DNA from: Spirochaetales bacterium | GTDB lineage: Bacteria > Spirochaetota > Spirochaetia > Treponematales > UBA12059 | Length of the DNA stretch: 64,000 nt | Direction of reading: 5' to 3' | NCBI GenBank assembly: GCA_016928955.1 | Contig: JAFGJV010000004.1 | Location: 62,001-126,000 of the forward strand | Shown: positions 45,522 through 54,834 of the stretch, piece by piece | How the letters are laid out: every line of letters starts with the position of its first letter | Position numbering within the stretch: position 1 is the stretch's first letter | Position numbers and translations under genes: made by a program | The notes under the pieces: model-generated | Database searches by the model: none | Told to the model about the DNA's origin: nothing | The model's input: only the letters and a program-made list of their open reading frames with translations

Positions 45522-47783
45522 CTATTCGTCCTTGAAGGCCAGCACGCGGGACAGTTCGGCCGCGTAGGCCGGCTCGGTCGGGGCCAGGCGGACGGCCGTC
45601 CGGAGGAGGCGTTCGGCTCCGGCAGCGTCTCCCAGCTTGAGCCGTATGCCCGCCAGGGCCGACATCACGCGGGGGTCGTCCGGGTGTCGGAGCCTGAGCT
45701 CCTCAAGGAGGGCTGAAGCATCCCTGGCGGAACCGCCGGCGGCAAGCTCGAGGGCCTGCTCCATGATGGCCTCGGGTCCGCAGTGGCGGTCCGAGCAGGC
45801 GCGAAGGAAGCTTTTAAAGCCCACGGCCAGGACGGCGCGGTCGTCGGATTGCCTGGTGCCGGCGGCAAAGGAGCTGACGTCGTCCAGCAGGGCGGACACA
45901 AAGGCCGCGGGGTGCTGGCTGCCCTGGGCGGTCAGGAAGGCCGAAAGGCCAGCGGTTTCGTAGAAGCGGCCAGAGCTGGACCTGGCTTCTATGATGCCGT
46001 CCGTATACAGGACCAGCCTGTCGCCCGGGCTCATGGCTGTGGACGACTGCAGCCTGGGAAAGTCCTCGGTGATGCCCAACAACATGCCGTCGGGGGTTTC
46101 CAGTTCCTCGACGCTTCCGTCCAGGCGCCTGAGCAGGGCCGGCGGATGCCCGGCGCTGGCGTAGAACAGGCTGCCGTCGCTGACGTCCAGCACGGCCAGG
46201 AAGGCGGACACAAAATAGGTTTCGCCGCCTATGAGCTCGCACAGTTCGCTGTTGACCTCGGCAAGTATGGCGCTGGGTTCCCAGCCGCGCAGGGCGTGTG
46301 CCCGGAAGCTGACCTTGGCCATGGCGGCCACCAGGGCGGCCGGTATGCCGTGGCCGGACACGTCTCCCACCACAAAGGCAAAGCGGCCAGAACCCAGGTC
46401 GATGGCGTCGTACAGGTCGCCGCCCACGTTGGCCATGGCCTGGTAGCGGGCGCCAAAGCTGAGCGCCGGGGAACGGGGTAGCTCGTCCTCGTCTGGAATG
46501 ATTTTCCTCTGCACGGCCGCGGCCATCAGGACTTCTTCCTCTATCTCGTCGTTGCGGCGCCTGAGCAGGGTGTAGGCCTCGTTGAGCTTGCGCGTGCGCT
46601 CGGCCACGGCGCGCTCCAGGGTCTGGGAATAGCGCTCGATTTCCGACCGCTGTTCCTCCATGCGCCGCATGTCGTCCGACAGGCTCTCGGCCACGTGATT
46701 GAAAAAATCGGCAAGTTCGCCGAACTCGTCGCCGCTTTTCAGGTCTACGCGGTAGTCAAGCTGGCCCGCGGCCAAGGCCAGGGCACCGCGCTTGAGGGCC
46801 TCCACGGGCCGGGATATGGCCTTGGATTCGAGCACGGCCAGGATGATGGCCGCGACCAGGGCCAGCATGGATATGGCTATCAGTGCGCGGAAGAAATCGA
46901 ACACGGGAGCGCCCACGTCGGCTATGGGCCCGAGGCCGAGAATCAGCCAGTCGGTGCCGTCCACGCGGGACGAGGCGTAGTACAGGCCGTGTTTGGGCAG
47001 GAACCCGGACGTGCGCTCCACGGAATTCATGTAGCCGCGCATGCCGTCGAGCGGGGACGACGCGGAAAAGGCCGACACTCCCAGCACGGCCGCGCCGCCT
47101 GATTCCAGCCTGGCTATCACGGCGCCTGCACGGTCCACAAGGTACGTGCTCGCGTTGCTGGTAAAGCGCCGCAGGGGAAGGATGGACTCTATGCTAGCAA
47201 GGCGAACGTCAGCGGCCAGCACGCCAAGGAGCCGCCCGTCCAGCCTGCAAGCCAGGCTGATGGACACGACCTGGTCGCCCGTGCCCGCGTCCGTGTAGGG
47301 CGAGCTGACAAAGGCTCGGTCGCCCAGCAGGGCCTGGGCGAACCAGGGACGTTTTCGCCAGTCCCAACCCGGCTCTGGTGTCCAGCCGGACCCGTCCATG
47401 TAATACCCGCCGCTGCGGACAAAGCCGTCGGCCAGCACAACGCGGTTGCGGGCGGAGTACTCGGCCGTGCCGTAGTACATCCAGGCCACGTCCGGATCCG
47501 ACTGGGTGGACGAGGTAAGCAGGGTGTGGATCAGGGCTGGCTGGTCGTTCAGGGTTTGGATGTGCGACTGGATGGTAGCCAGGGCTCCCAGCTTGCCGGC
47601 CAGCCAGGACTCCAGGTCCGACGCCGCCAGGGCCATGTCCCGGGTCACGTTGCCAAGCACCGCGGATTCCACGGAACCGGTCACGGTGAAGTACAGGGCA
47701 AAGGCCACCAGGGCTATGACCGCTGAAAAGAGGAGGACAAGGGTGGTGAAAACTCGACGGGCTACTGATCGTTGTTTCGGCAC
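45522..47783 (-). CDS. Cache-HAMP-PP2C (RsbU-type) phosphatase with TPR tail
   Basis: 753 residues. Transmembrane helix near 13-33, periplasmic double-Cache-like sensor to about 300 (WDWRKRPWFAQALLGDRAFVSSPYTD is typical), second transmembrane helix, HAMP, a coiled coil, then a SpoIIE/RsbU PP2C domain with MANVGGDLYDAIDLGSGRFA and VVGDVSGHGIPAALVAAM, where the aspartates bind Mn or Mg. The last ~85 residues form short helical repeats. Such proteins dephosphorylate anti-anti-sigma factors in partner-switching signalling. No STAS or anti-sigma gene is next to it. Divergent from the aminotransferase gene. Confidence 0.93.
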   Translation of the reverse strand: MPKQRSVARRVFTTLVLLFSAVIALVAFALYFTVTGSVESAVLGNVTRDMALAASDLESWLAGKLGALATIQSHIQTLNDQPALIHTLLTSSTQSDPDVAWMYYGTAEYSARNRVVLADGFVRSGGYYMDGSGWTPEPGWDWRKRPWFAQALLGDRAFVSSPYTDAGTGDQVVSISLACRLDGRLLGVLAADVRLASIESILPLRRFTSNASTYLVDRAGAVIARLESGGAAVLGVSAFSASSPLDGMRGYMNSVERTSGFLPKHGLYYASSRVDGTDWLILGLGPIADVGAPVFDFFRALIAISMLALVAAIILAVLESKAISRPVEALKRGALALAAGQLDYRVDLKSGDEFGELADFFNHVAESLSDDMRRMEEQRSEIERYSQTLERAVAERTRKLNEAYTLLRRRNDEIEEEVLMAAAVQRKIIPDEDELPRSPALSFGARYQAMANVGGDLYDAIDLGSGRFAFVVGDVSGHGIPAALVAAMAKVSFRAHALRGWEPSAILAEVNSELCELIGGETYFVSAFLAVLDVSDGSLFYASAGHPPALLRRLDGSVEELETPDGMLLGITEDFPRLQSSTAMSPGDRLVLYTDGIIEARSSSGRFYETAGLSAFLTAQGSQHPAAFVSALLDDVSSFAAGTRQSDDRAVLAVGFKSFLRACSDRHCGPEAIMEQALELAAGGSARDASALLEELRLRHPDDPRVMSALAGIRLKLGDAAGAERLLRTAVRLAPTEPAYAAELSRVLAFKDE

Positions 47784-47906
47784 GCGGCGCTCGTTCAGGG
47801 GTAGGCCGGCGGATGGCCGCGGGCCGTTGCAGGCAGTATACCCTGATTTTCAGTTTGGGGTAAGGGGCGCTCGCCCACGGGCGTCGTTTTAGGGTACAGT
47901 GCGCGC

Positions 47907-49088
47907 ATGCCAAGCGACCTGTTTTTTTCTGAGCGCGTGCCGAGGACGCACAACAGCAACCGGCTCTCCGATCTGCTCGGGCGCCTGCGGTCCGAGGGCC
48001 GCGCTATCGTCAACCTGGCTGAAAGCAATCCGACACGCTGCGGGATCAGGCAGGACTGGGTTCTGGACAGCATGGCAACGCCGGAGTCGCTGTCCTACCA
48101 GCCTGACCCAAGAGGGCTTTTGAGCGCCCGGGAGGCCCTGGCAGAGCGCCTTGCCTGCGCGCCGGATTCCCTGTTCCTGACCGCCAGCACGTCAGAGGCG
48201 TATTCCTGGCTGTTCAAGCTGCTGGCAGATCCGGGCGACACGATCCTGGTGCCCAAGCCTGGCTATCCTTTGTTCGATTACCTGGCGGGCCTTGAGGGCG
48301 TGCGCGTGGCCCCGTACCGCCTAGCGTATGCCCATCCGTCCGGATGGACCATAGACCGCGATTCGCTGGAAGGGGCGGCCGCGTCCACAGGAGCCAAGGC
48401 GGTCGTTGTCATCAACCCGAACAATCCCACGGGTTCCTACCTCAAGAAGGACGAACGGGACTTCTTGAGGTCCCTGTGCGCCGAACGCGGCCTGGCCCTG
48501 ATTTCTGACGAGGTGTTTCTGCCCTACGCGCTGGAAGCTGACGCTAGCCGGGCAAGCATGGCCGGATCTGATGCCTGCCTGACCGTTACCCTGGACGGCC
48601 TGTCCAAGCTGCTCTGCCTGCCCCAGGTCAAACTCGGGTGGATGCGGCTGGACGGACCGGCCATGCTGGTCGAGGAGGCGGCAGCGCGGCTGGATATCAT
48701 AGCGGACACCTTTCTCTCCGCGTCGGCGCCCGCCATGAACGCCCTGCCGGACATGCTTACCCGGGCGGACGCCTTTGTGGCTCGTCTCGTGGGCAGGCTG
48801 TCGGGCAATCTTGCCGACCTGCGGTCGGTGTTCGGCTCGCCACAGTCGCCATACCGGGTGCTGCGCTGCGAGGGCGGCTGGACGGCCCTGCTTGAGTGCC
48901 CGAGGGTAGAGAGCGACGAGGATATGGCCCTGGCCCTGCTCCGCGACGAGGGACTGTATGTACATCCCGGTTACCTGTACGACTTCGAGCGGGAGGGCGT
49001 TCTTACCCTGAGTCTCCTCCTCGAGCCGGAGGTCTTTTCTACCGGGGTCAGGGCCCTCAAGCGACGCTTGGACAGGATGATCGGCTAG
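47907..49088 (+). CDS. Class I/II PLP-dependent aminotransferase
   Basis: 393 residues. Fold type I motifs: LTASTSEAYSWLFKLLADPGD, KPGYPLFDYL, VVINPNNPTGSYL, ISDEVFLPYAL, and the cofactor lysine in LDGLSKLLCLPQVKLGW. Closest to aspartate/alanine-type aminotransferases, but the amino donor cannot be told from sequence. The ATG follows TACAGT by six bases with no ribosome site, as in several other genes here. 104 bases separate it from folD. Confidence 0.9.
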   Translation: MPSDLFFSERVPRTHNSNRLSDLLGRLRSEGRAIVNLAESNPTRCGIRQDWVLDSMATPESLSYQPDPRGLLSAREALAERLACAPDSLFLTASTSEAYSWLFKLLADPGDTILVPKPGYPLFDYLAGLEGVRVAPYRLAYAHPSGWTIDRDSLEGAAASTGAKAVVVINPNNPTGSYLKKDERDFLRSLCAERGLALISDEVFLPYALEADASRASMAGSDACLTVTLDGLSKLLCLPQVKLGWMRLDGPAMLVEEAAARLDIIADTFLSASAPAMNALPDMLTRADAFVARLVGRLSGNLADLRSVFGSPQSPYRVLRCEGGWTALLECPRVESDEDMALALLRDEGLYVHPGYLYDFEREGVLTLSLLLEPEVFSTGVRALKRRLDRMIG

Positions 49089-49192
49089 CGAGCGGCCTTG
49101 CCCTCTGGAGTGCCTTCCGGCTAGTATGGGCGGGAAGGCCGCGCGCTTCCCGGCAACGATCGCGTCAACAGCGGCCGAAAAGGGAGGAATCC

Positions 49193-50071
49193 ATGCCCGC
49201 ATCCATCATAGACGGCAAGCAGTTGGCCGAGGACCTGAGAAAAGACATAGCAGCCCGGGTGCAAGCCCTTGCCAAACGGGGCGTGACCCCCGGCCTTGCC
49301 GTCATCCTGGTGGGCGACGATCCGGCCAGCGTGTCGTACGTAACGGCCAAAGAGAAGGCCTGCGCCGAGGCGGGCATGCGCAGTTTCGAGAGGCGGCTCC
49401 CAGGCGACGCGTCGGAAGCAACGGTGCTGGACCTGGTCAAGGCTTTCAACGACGACCCGGCCGTCCACGGCATCCTGGTTCAGCTACCGCTGCCCAAGCA
49501 GGTGTCGGAGCGCCGCGTGATAGAGGCCATACGCCCGGACAAGGACGTGGACGGCTTCACGCCGGAAAACGTCGGCAGGATGTTGCTAGGGGAGCGCTGT
49601 TTCCTGCCCTGCACGCCTCATGGAGTCCTCAAGCTGATAGAACGGGCAGGCATGTCCACCAAGGGCGCCCACGCGGTGGTGGTGGGCCGCTCCAATATCG
49701 TGGGCAAACCGCTTGCCAACCTGCTGATCCGCAAGGAATACAACGCCACCGTGACCGTGTGCCACACGGGTACCAAGGACATGGCCGCCCACACGCGGCG
49801 GGCGGACATCCTGATAGCCTGCGCCGGAACGCCCGGCCTCATAACGGCTGACATGGTCAAGCCGGGCGCCTGCGTGATAGACGTTGGCGTGAACCGCGTG
49901 GACGATCCGAGCAAGCCCAAGGGCTGGCGCCTGGCAGGCGACGTGGACTTCAGGGCGGTGAGCGAGGTGGCTGGATCCATCACGCCGGTTCCAGGAGGGG
50001 TGGGCCCCATGACCATCACCATGCTGCTGTACAACACCGTCGAGTCCGCCGAGCGGGCGGCGGGAGCATGA
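49193..50071 (+). CDS. folD: Methylenetetrahydrofolate dehydrogenase/cyclohydrolase
   Basis: 292 residues from ATG 49193, with GGGAGGAA upstream. Interconverts 5,10-methylene-, methenyl- and 10-formyl-tetrahydrofolate in the cytoplasm. Motifs: PGLAVILVGDDPASVSYVTAKEKAC (catalytic Tyr and Lys), GILVQLPLPKQV, PDKDVDGFTPENVG, CTPHGVLKLIE and VVVGRSNIVGKPLANLL (NADP loop). It feeds formyl-folate to the AICAR transformylase encoded three genes later. ATGA overlap with folE2. Confidence 0.97.
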   Translation: MPASIIDGKQLAEDLRKDIAARVQALAKRGVTPGLAVILVGDDPASVSYVTAKEKACAEAGMRSFERRLPGDASEATVLDLVKAFNDDPAVHGILVQLPLPKQVSERRVIEAIRPDKDVDGFTPENVGRMLLGERCFLPCTPHGVLKLIERAGMSTKGAHAVVVGRSNIVGKPLANLLIRKEYNATVTVCHTGTKDMAAHTRRADILIACAGTPGLITADMVKPGACVIDVGVNRVDDPSKPKGWRLAGDVDFRAVSEVAGSITPVPGGVGPMTITMLLYNTVESAERAAGA

Positions 50072-50940
50072 AACCGGTCGATATAGGCCCGGCCACCAGC
50101 CCGGGCACGGAGAGCGGTGCCGGATGCCAGACATGCATGGCTGACGTCCAGAACATGCGCGACGACCGACGCATACCCATCAAGAAGGTGGGCGTCAAGG
50201 GCCTTCGGTACCCCATCACGGTACTGGACAGGGCCAATTCCATACAGCACACCACAGCCTTGGTGAACCTGTTCGCGGACCTGCCCCATGACTTCAAGGG
50301 CACGCACATGAGCCGCTTCATCGAGGTCTTCAACGAGCACCGCAAAGACCTGTCCATGCCGCGCTTTTTGTCCATGCTGGACGAGGTGCGTCACGCCCTG
50401 GACGCAGAGACCGCGTATTCCGACCTGCATTTTACCTATTTCATTGAGAAAGCCGCGCCCGTGTCCGGCCAGAAAAGCATGATGAGCTACGAGTGCTCCT
50501 ACGAGGGCCGCGTGTCGGACACCGACCGCGAATTCTGGGTAACGGTCAACGTTCCGGTGCAGACGGTCTGTCCCTGCTCCAAGGCCATCAGCCGCTACGG
50601 CGCCCACAACCAGCGGGGCGTGGTTACCGTATCGGTGCAACTCGGGCCGTTTTTCTGGATAGAGGACCTGGTGGCCGTGGTGGAAAAGTCCGCGTCCAGC
50701 GACGTGTACACCCTCCTTAAGCGAGACGACGAGAAATACGTCACGGAAAAGGCCTTTGACAACCCCCGCTTTGTCGAGGATGTGGTGCGCGAGGTGTATG
50801 ACGGCCTCCGGACCATAGGGTCGTTCCCGAGGTTCAAGGTACAGGCTGAGAATTTCGAGAGCATACACAACCATTCGGCCTACGCATGCGTGGAATACGA
50901 CAAGGCTAGGGACGGAAAGGAAGAGGGGCATGGGGTTTAA
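50068..50940 (+). CDS. folE2: GTP cyclohydrolase FolE2 (type IB)
   Basis: 290 residues. Makes 7,8-dihydroneopterin triphosphate from GTP, the first step of folate synthesis. Type IB features: MADVQNMRDDRRIPIKKVGVKG, TALVNLFADLPHDFKGTHMSRF, QTVCPCSKAIS with the metal-binding cysteine, the conserved GAHNQRG, and ENFESIHNHSAYAC at the end. This metal-flexible form is used in place of the zinc enzyme FolE. Overlaps the next gene by 11 bases. Confidence 0.96.
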   Translation: MKPVDIGPATSPGTESGAGCQTCMADVQNMRDDRRIPIKKVGVKGLRYPITVLDRANSIQHTTALVNLFADLPHDFKGTHMSRFIEVFNEHRKDLSMPRFLSMLDEVRHALDAETAYSDLHFTYFIEKAAPVSGQKSMMSYECSYEGRVSDTDREFWVTVNVPVQTVCPCSKAISRYGAHNQRGVVTVSVQLGPFFWIEDLVAVVEKSASSDVYTLLKRDDEKYVTEKAFDNPRFVEDVVREVYDGLRTIGSFPRFKVQAENFESIHNHSAYACVEYDKARDGKEEGHGV

Positions 50941-51601
50941 CGCCGTAACGCGCGTGGATGATTTGGTGAGAATACGGTCGGTGATCGTGTCCGTGTACGA
51001 CAAGACCGGCCTTGAGGGTTTTCTGGTCCGCGTTCTGGGTACCTGCCCGGGGGTGCGTTTCTACGCGACTGGCGGGACGTACCAGTTCATAAGCGGGCTT
51101 CTGGGCGAGCGCTCGGGCGCCCATTTGGTGAAAATGAGCGATTATACCCGCCAGCCGGAGATGAAGGGCGGCTTGGTCAAGACCTTGGACTGGAGAATAT
51201 ACCTGGGCCTTCTGGCCGAGCCCTACGACGAGGACCATGGGGCAGACCTGCGGCGGCACGACGCCGTGGCCTTTGACATGGTGGTGGGCAACCTGTACGC
51301 CTTTGGCCAGGCGGCCGAAACGGCGACAGGCTTTGAGGAGGCCAGGCAGCACATAGACATAGGCGGTCCCTGCATGATCAGGGCAGCGGCCAAGAACTTC
51401 CTCCGCGTGGCGGCCGTACCGGGGCCTGACCTGTATGACCAGGTCGCCGATGCCCTGGAGCGCGGCAAGGGCGCCCTGCGCCTAGAGGACCGGGCCCGGC
51501 TGGCCGGTGAGGTGTTCAGGCGTCAGGCCCAATACGACGCGGCCGTGGCGGATTTTTTCGTCGGGAAGGGAGCGTCGCTCTTGCCCTCGTCCTACCGCTA
51601 G
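50930..51601 (+). CDS. IMP cyclohydrolase, separate N-terminal half of PurH
   Basis: 223 residues. Closes FAICAR to IMP. MGS-like domain motifs: SVIVSVYDKTGLEGF, FYATGGTYQF, EMKGGLVKTLDWRIY in place of the usual DGRVKTLHP, MVVGNLYAFGQ and IDIGGPCMIRAAAKNFLRVA. In most bacteria this domain is fused to AICAR transformylase. Here it is a free-standing protein followed 14 bases later by the other half. ATG 50930 lies within the end of folE2. Confidence 0.9.
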   Translation: MGFNAVTRVDDLVRIRSVIVSVYDKTGLEGFLVRVLGTCPGVRFYATGGTYQFISGLLGERSGAHLVKMSDYTRQPEMKGGLVKTLDWRIYLGLLAEPYDEDHGADLRRHDAVAFDMVVGNLYAFGQAAETATGFEEARQHIDIGGPCMIRAAAKNFLRVAAVPGPDLYDQVADALERGKGALRLEDRARLAGEVFRRQAQYDAAVADFFVGKGASLLPSSYR

Positions 51602-51609
51602 GCTATGCT
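51581..51609 (+). promoter_or_regulatory. Internal promoter ahead of the second purH half
   Basis: TTGCCC, 17 bases, TATGCT, overlapping the end of the upstream gene; the -10 box ends six bases before ATG 51616, with no ribosome site between. Confidence 0.5.
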
Positions 51610-51615
51610 CGCGCC

Positions 51616-52872
51616 ATGGAACACAAAAAGCTGAGCTCTCTTTACCGGGACTTTGCGCCCGATGTGTACCCGCAGTCCATGGAAATCGTCTTCCGGGACG
51701 CTGCCGGCAAGGCGTCATCCATAGTCTATGAAAAAGTGGAATGGACGGTGGACGGCAAGCGCAGGGGCCTCCGTTATGGCGACAATCCCGATCAGAGCGC
51801 CGTTCTCTACAGGCCGGTGAACGCCCAGCTGTCCATAGCCGGCGCGGAACTGGCGGAGCCAGACGGGCGCCTGGTGTCGGCCGCCGAGCTCCTGCAGTTC
51901 GGCAAGCACCCCGGGAAAACCAACCTGACGGATGTGGACAGCGCTTTGTCCATCCTGCGCTACCTGGCAGACAGGCCGGCCTGCGCCATCATGAAGCATA
52001 ACAACCCATCGGGCGTGGCCATGGACACTGACCTTGGCCGGGCCTACCATGAGGCGTACATGGCCGACCGGGTTGCCGCCTTCGGAGGGGCCGTGGTGCT
52101 CAACCGGGAGCTGGACGCCTCCACAGCCAGGGATATCGCGTCCTCGTACTGCGAGGTGGTGGCCGCGCCTGAGTTCGGGCCGGGAGCCTTTGACGAGCTG
52201 GCGCGCAAGAAAAACATCCGCGTGATGCGCATACCAGGCATAGCGGAGCTCGAGCGCTACGCCCCGGCGCGGGTACTGGACATACGGTCCCTGCTTGACG
52301 GGGCCTGCGTCGTGCAGTCTTCCTTCGCGTCGGCCATACGCTCGCCGGCCGACCTCTTGCCCGCCGTGGCCGAACGCAAGGGCGAGCGGGTGGCGGTGTC
52401 GCGAGAGCCGACCGACGGAGAGCGCGCCGACATGCTGTTCGGCTGGGCCGTGGAGTGCGGCGTTACCAGCAATTCCGTGATTTACGTGAAAGACGGCCGG
52501 ACCCTGGGCATAGGCGCGGGCGAGCAGGATCGCGTCGGTGTCGCCATTCTGGCGCGCGACAAGGCGTACCGAAAGCTTGAGGACAGGCTGTGCTGGGAAC
52601 GGCACGGCGTCGCCTGGAACGAATTTTCCGACGAAACAGCGAAAAGCGAGCTAGCGGCCGAAGTCCGGGCCGGAAACGGGGGCCTCAAAGGATCGGTCAT
52701 GGTATCCGACGCCTTCTTCCCGTTCCGCGACGGCATAGAGGTGGGCCTACGGGAAGGCGTGGGAGCGGTGCTACAGCCGGGCGGGGCCATGCGCGACGCG
52801 GATTCCATAGAAGCGTGCAACGACTACGGCGCTGCCATGAAATTCACCGGTCAGCGTTGCTTTAGGCATTGA
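51616..52872 (+). CDS. AICAR transformylase, separate C-terminal half of PurH
   Basis: 418 residues. Transfers a formyl group from 10-formyl-tetrahydrofolate to AICAR. Motifs: LRYGDNPDQSAVLY, AIMKHNNPSGVAM with the catalytic Lys-His, DRVAAFGGAVVLN, SNSVIYVKDGRTLGIGAGEQDR, SDAFFPFRDGIE and the terminal FTGQRCFRH. Complete on its own, with an additional N-terminal ~35 residues (YRDFAPDVYPQSMEIVFRD). It may be translated from a leaderless internal message as well as from the operon transcript. Confidence 0.94.
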   Translation: MEHKKLSSLYRDFAPDVYPQSMEIVFRDAAGKASSIVYEKVEWTVDGKRRGLRYGDNPDQSAVLYRPVNAQLSIAGAELAEPDGRLVSAAELLQFGKHPGKTNLTDVDSALSILRYLADRPACAIMKHNNPSGVAMDTDLGRAYHEAYMADRVAAFGGAVVLNRELDASTARDIASSYCEVVAAPEFGPGAFDELARKKNIRVMRIPGIAELERYAPARVLDIRSLLDGACVVQSSFASAIRSPADLLPAVAERKGERVAVSREPTDGERADMLFGWAVECGVTSNSVIYVKDGRTLGIGAGEQDRVGVAILARDKAYRKLEDRLCWERHGVAWNEFSDETAKSELAAEVRAGNGGLKGSVMVSDAFFPFRDGIEVGLREGVGAVLQPGGAMRDADSIEACNDYGAAMKFTGQRCFRH

Positions 52873-52884
52873 GGCGGCCGAGGG

Positions 52885-52913
52885 TGGACGCCCCCGCGTC
52901 GAATGGATATATT
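52885..52913 (+). promoter_or_regulatory. Promoter of the small membrane protein gene
   Basis: TGGACG, 17 bases, TATATT, about 80 bases ahead of ATG 52994. Confidence 0.55.
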
Positions 52914-52993
52914 GGTTCCTGCGCCGCAACAGAAAAAGCCGGATGCCGAAAGGGCCGGCTCGGCGCAATGGCCAAGCTCGTTAGGAGGTAGCT

Positions 52994-53338
52994 ATGAGCG
53001 ATTATCATCCCGCCGATCCGCAGGTCGTCAGGGCAAACGGCGTGCGAGGTGTGCTGTCCGCCGGGGCCGGCGTGGGCCTGGTGCTCTTCAACATGCTGAC
53101 AAAAATCCCCGTTATAGGATACATCCTGAGCGGCGGACTGGTGGTTATTGGGGTCATGGGTTTTCTGGGCAAGGATAAGACGGACAAGGCCACCAGTTCC
53201 ATACTGATGGGCGCCGGAATCCTGGGCCTGGCTTCCATGGTCGTCCCGGGCCTCATAGGCCTGGCCGCCCTTGCTTTGATCGGCTACGGCGGGTACAACC
53301 TGTTCAAGTTCGTCAAAGGCGTCAAAACCCGCGCCTGA
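52994..53338 (+). CDS. Small membrane protein of unknown function
   Basis: 114 residues, TTAGGAGGTAG upstream. Three or so hydrophobic stretches: AGAGVGLVLFNMLTKIPVIG, YILSGGLVVIGVMGFLG and ILGLASMVVPGLIGLAALALIGYG, with a short basic tail. Glycine-rich helices of this sort suggest an inner-membrane protein. No family recognised. Own promoter, strong terminator after it, so monocistronic. Confidence 0.75.
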   Translation: MSDYHPADPQVVRANGVRGVLSAGAGVGLVLFNMLTKIPVIGYILSGGLVVIGVMGFLGKDKTDKATSSILMGAGILGLASMVVPGLIGLAALALIGYGGYNLFKFVKGVKTRA

Positions 53339-53364
53339 GCCTGTTCAGCTGGCAGTATCCGCAG

Positions 53365-53419
53365 CCACGGCAGGGCGGCTTGAAAGATAGACCGGCCCTG
53401 GCGTGGTTTTATTTTTTTT
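53365..53419 (+). terminator. Strong intrinsic terminator
   Basis: CCACGGCAGGGC pairs with GCCCTGGCGTGG at 11 of 12 positions, followed by TTTTA and a run of T. Confidence 0.88.
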
Positions 53420-53464
53420 GGAGTCCGGGCCTCCTGGTTTTGGGCTCCCCGTTGAGGTTCAAGC

Positions 53465-54796
53465 GTGTTGTACTTCATAGAAACATACGGTTGCCAGATG
53501 AACAAAGCCGAGTCGGCCGCGCTCGAGAGGCAGCTCGTAGAGCACGGCTGGAAAGCCGCCCAGGACGCGGGCACGGCGGATCTCGTGCTTATCAACACCT
53601 GTAGTGTGCGCATCACCGCAGAAAACCGGGCCTGGGGGCGGATAAACTATTACGCGTCCTTGAAGCGCGCCAGGCCCTTCTATCTCATGGTGACGGGTTG
53701 CATGGCCGAGAGGCTCAAGGCGGACATGAGGATACGCCAGCCTGCCGTGGACTATGTGCTCGGCAATTTCCAGAAGCAGTCGTTTGGCCTTGCCCTTGAC
53801 GCAATGGTCCAAGGCAAGCGCCTAGAAGTCATTGAGGAAAGCCCATCCTACGCCTTTGCGCCAAGCCACCTGGAACCTGGCGCGTTCAGGTCCTTCCTGC
53901 CTATCATGCATGGCTGCGACAATTTCTGCACGTATTGCATCGTCCCCTACGTGCGGGGCAGGGAAACGTCCAGGGATCCCCAGGCCATACTGGGCGAGCT
54001 GGACGATCTTGCCGCTGCCGGCATTCGCGAAGTCACCTTGCTTGGTCAGAACGTAAATTCCTACCGCTGGTCCGGCGGAGGGGCGGACATGAACTTTCCT
54101 ACGCTGCTGGAGACCTGCGCAAGGCGCGTTGAGGGCTCCAGTATTCGGCGCCTGCGCTTCCTGTCCAGCCATCCCAAGGATCTTTCGGACCGGACCATGG
54201 ACGTATTAGCCGCGTATCCGGTGTTCGGCAAGCATATCCACTTGTGCGCCCAGCACGGTTCCAACCGTGTGCTCAAGGCCATGAACCGCAGGTATACCAG
54301 AGAGTACTATCTCGGCTTGGTGCAAAAACTCAGAAGCCGTATACCGGATTTGTCCCTGTCAACCGATATTCTGATTGGGTTCCCCGGCGAAACCGAGGAG
54401 GATGTGGAGCTGACCCTTGAGCTGATGCGCGAGGTCAGGTTTGCCTACTCGTTCATGTATCACTTCAACCCAAGGGAGGGTACGCCTGCGGCGGTCATGG
54501 ACGGAGCTTTGCCAGACGCGGTCAAAAAAGAGCGTCTGGCGCGGGTGATCGCGCTACAGAAAACAATCACCCGCGAGCTGATGGCATCCCTTGTCGGCAC
54601 CGAGGCCGACGTGTTGGTGGAGGGCGTTTCGAAGAAACGGGAGGGGGAGCTCTTGGCTCGCAGCGACCTGGACATGATGGTCGTATTCCCCGGAGAGCCG
54701 TTTCTGATCGGCCAGTTCGCAAAGGTCCGGCTGGATTCCCTGCGTGGCGTGACGTTCAAGGGCACCATGGTACCGGGCGATCATTCGGCGCAATAG
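53465..54796 (+). CDS. miaB: tRNA-2-methylthio-N6-dimethylallyladenosine synthase MiaB
   Basis: 443 residues from GTG 53465 (TTG next is possible). Radical SAM methylthiotransferase that modifies A37 of tRNAs. N-terminal UPF0004 domain with YFIETYGCQMNKAES, INTCSVR and VTGCMAER holding the three auxiliary-cluster cysteines; radical SAM core HGCDNFCTYCIVPYVRGRE (CxxxCxxC); LLGQNVNSYRW, typical of MiaB rather than RimO or MtaB; then a C-terminal TRAM domain. Preceded by a terminator; a LapA-type gene follows. Confidence 0.96.
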   Translation: MLYFIETYGCQMNKAESAALERQLVEHGWKAAQDAGTADLVLINTCSVRITAENRAWGRINYYASLKRARPFYLMVTGCMAERLKADMRIRQPAVDYVLGNFQKQSFGLALDAMVQGKRLEVIEESPSYAFAPSHLEPGAFRSFLPIMHGCDNFCTYCIVPYVRGRETSRDPQAILGELDDLAAAGIREVTLLGQNVNSYRWSGGGADMNFPTLLETCARRVEGSSIRRLRFLSSHPKDLSDRTMDVLAAYPVFGKHIHLCAQHGSNRVLKAMNRRYTREYYLGLVQKLRSRIPDLSLSTDILIGFPGETEEDVELTLELMREVRFAYSFMYHFNPREGTPAAVMDGALPDAVKKERLARVIALQKTITRELMASLVGTEADVLVEGVSKKREGELLARSDLDMMVVFPGEPFLIGQFAKVRLDSLRGVTFKGTMVPGDHSAQ

Positions 54797-54834
54797 CCGC
54801 CCGCTGATTAAAGATCCTGCAAGGAGGTAGGTAC

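Noticed and set aside
49618..51003. Long minus-strand open frame (461 codons)
   Set aside because: Mirrors folD and folE2, whose motifs are unmistakable on the plus strand.
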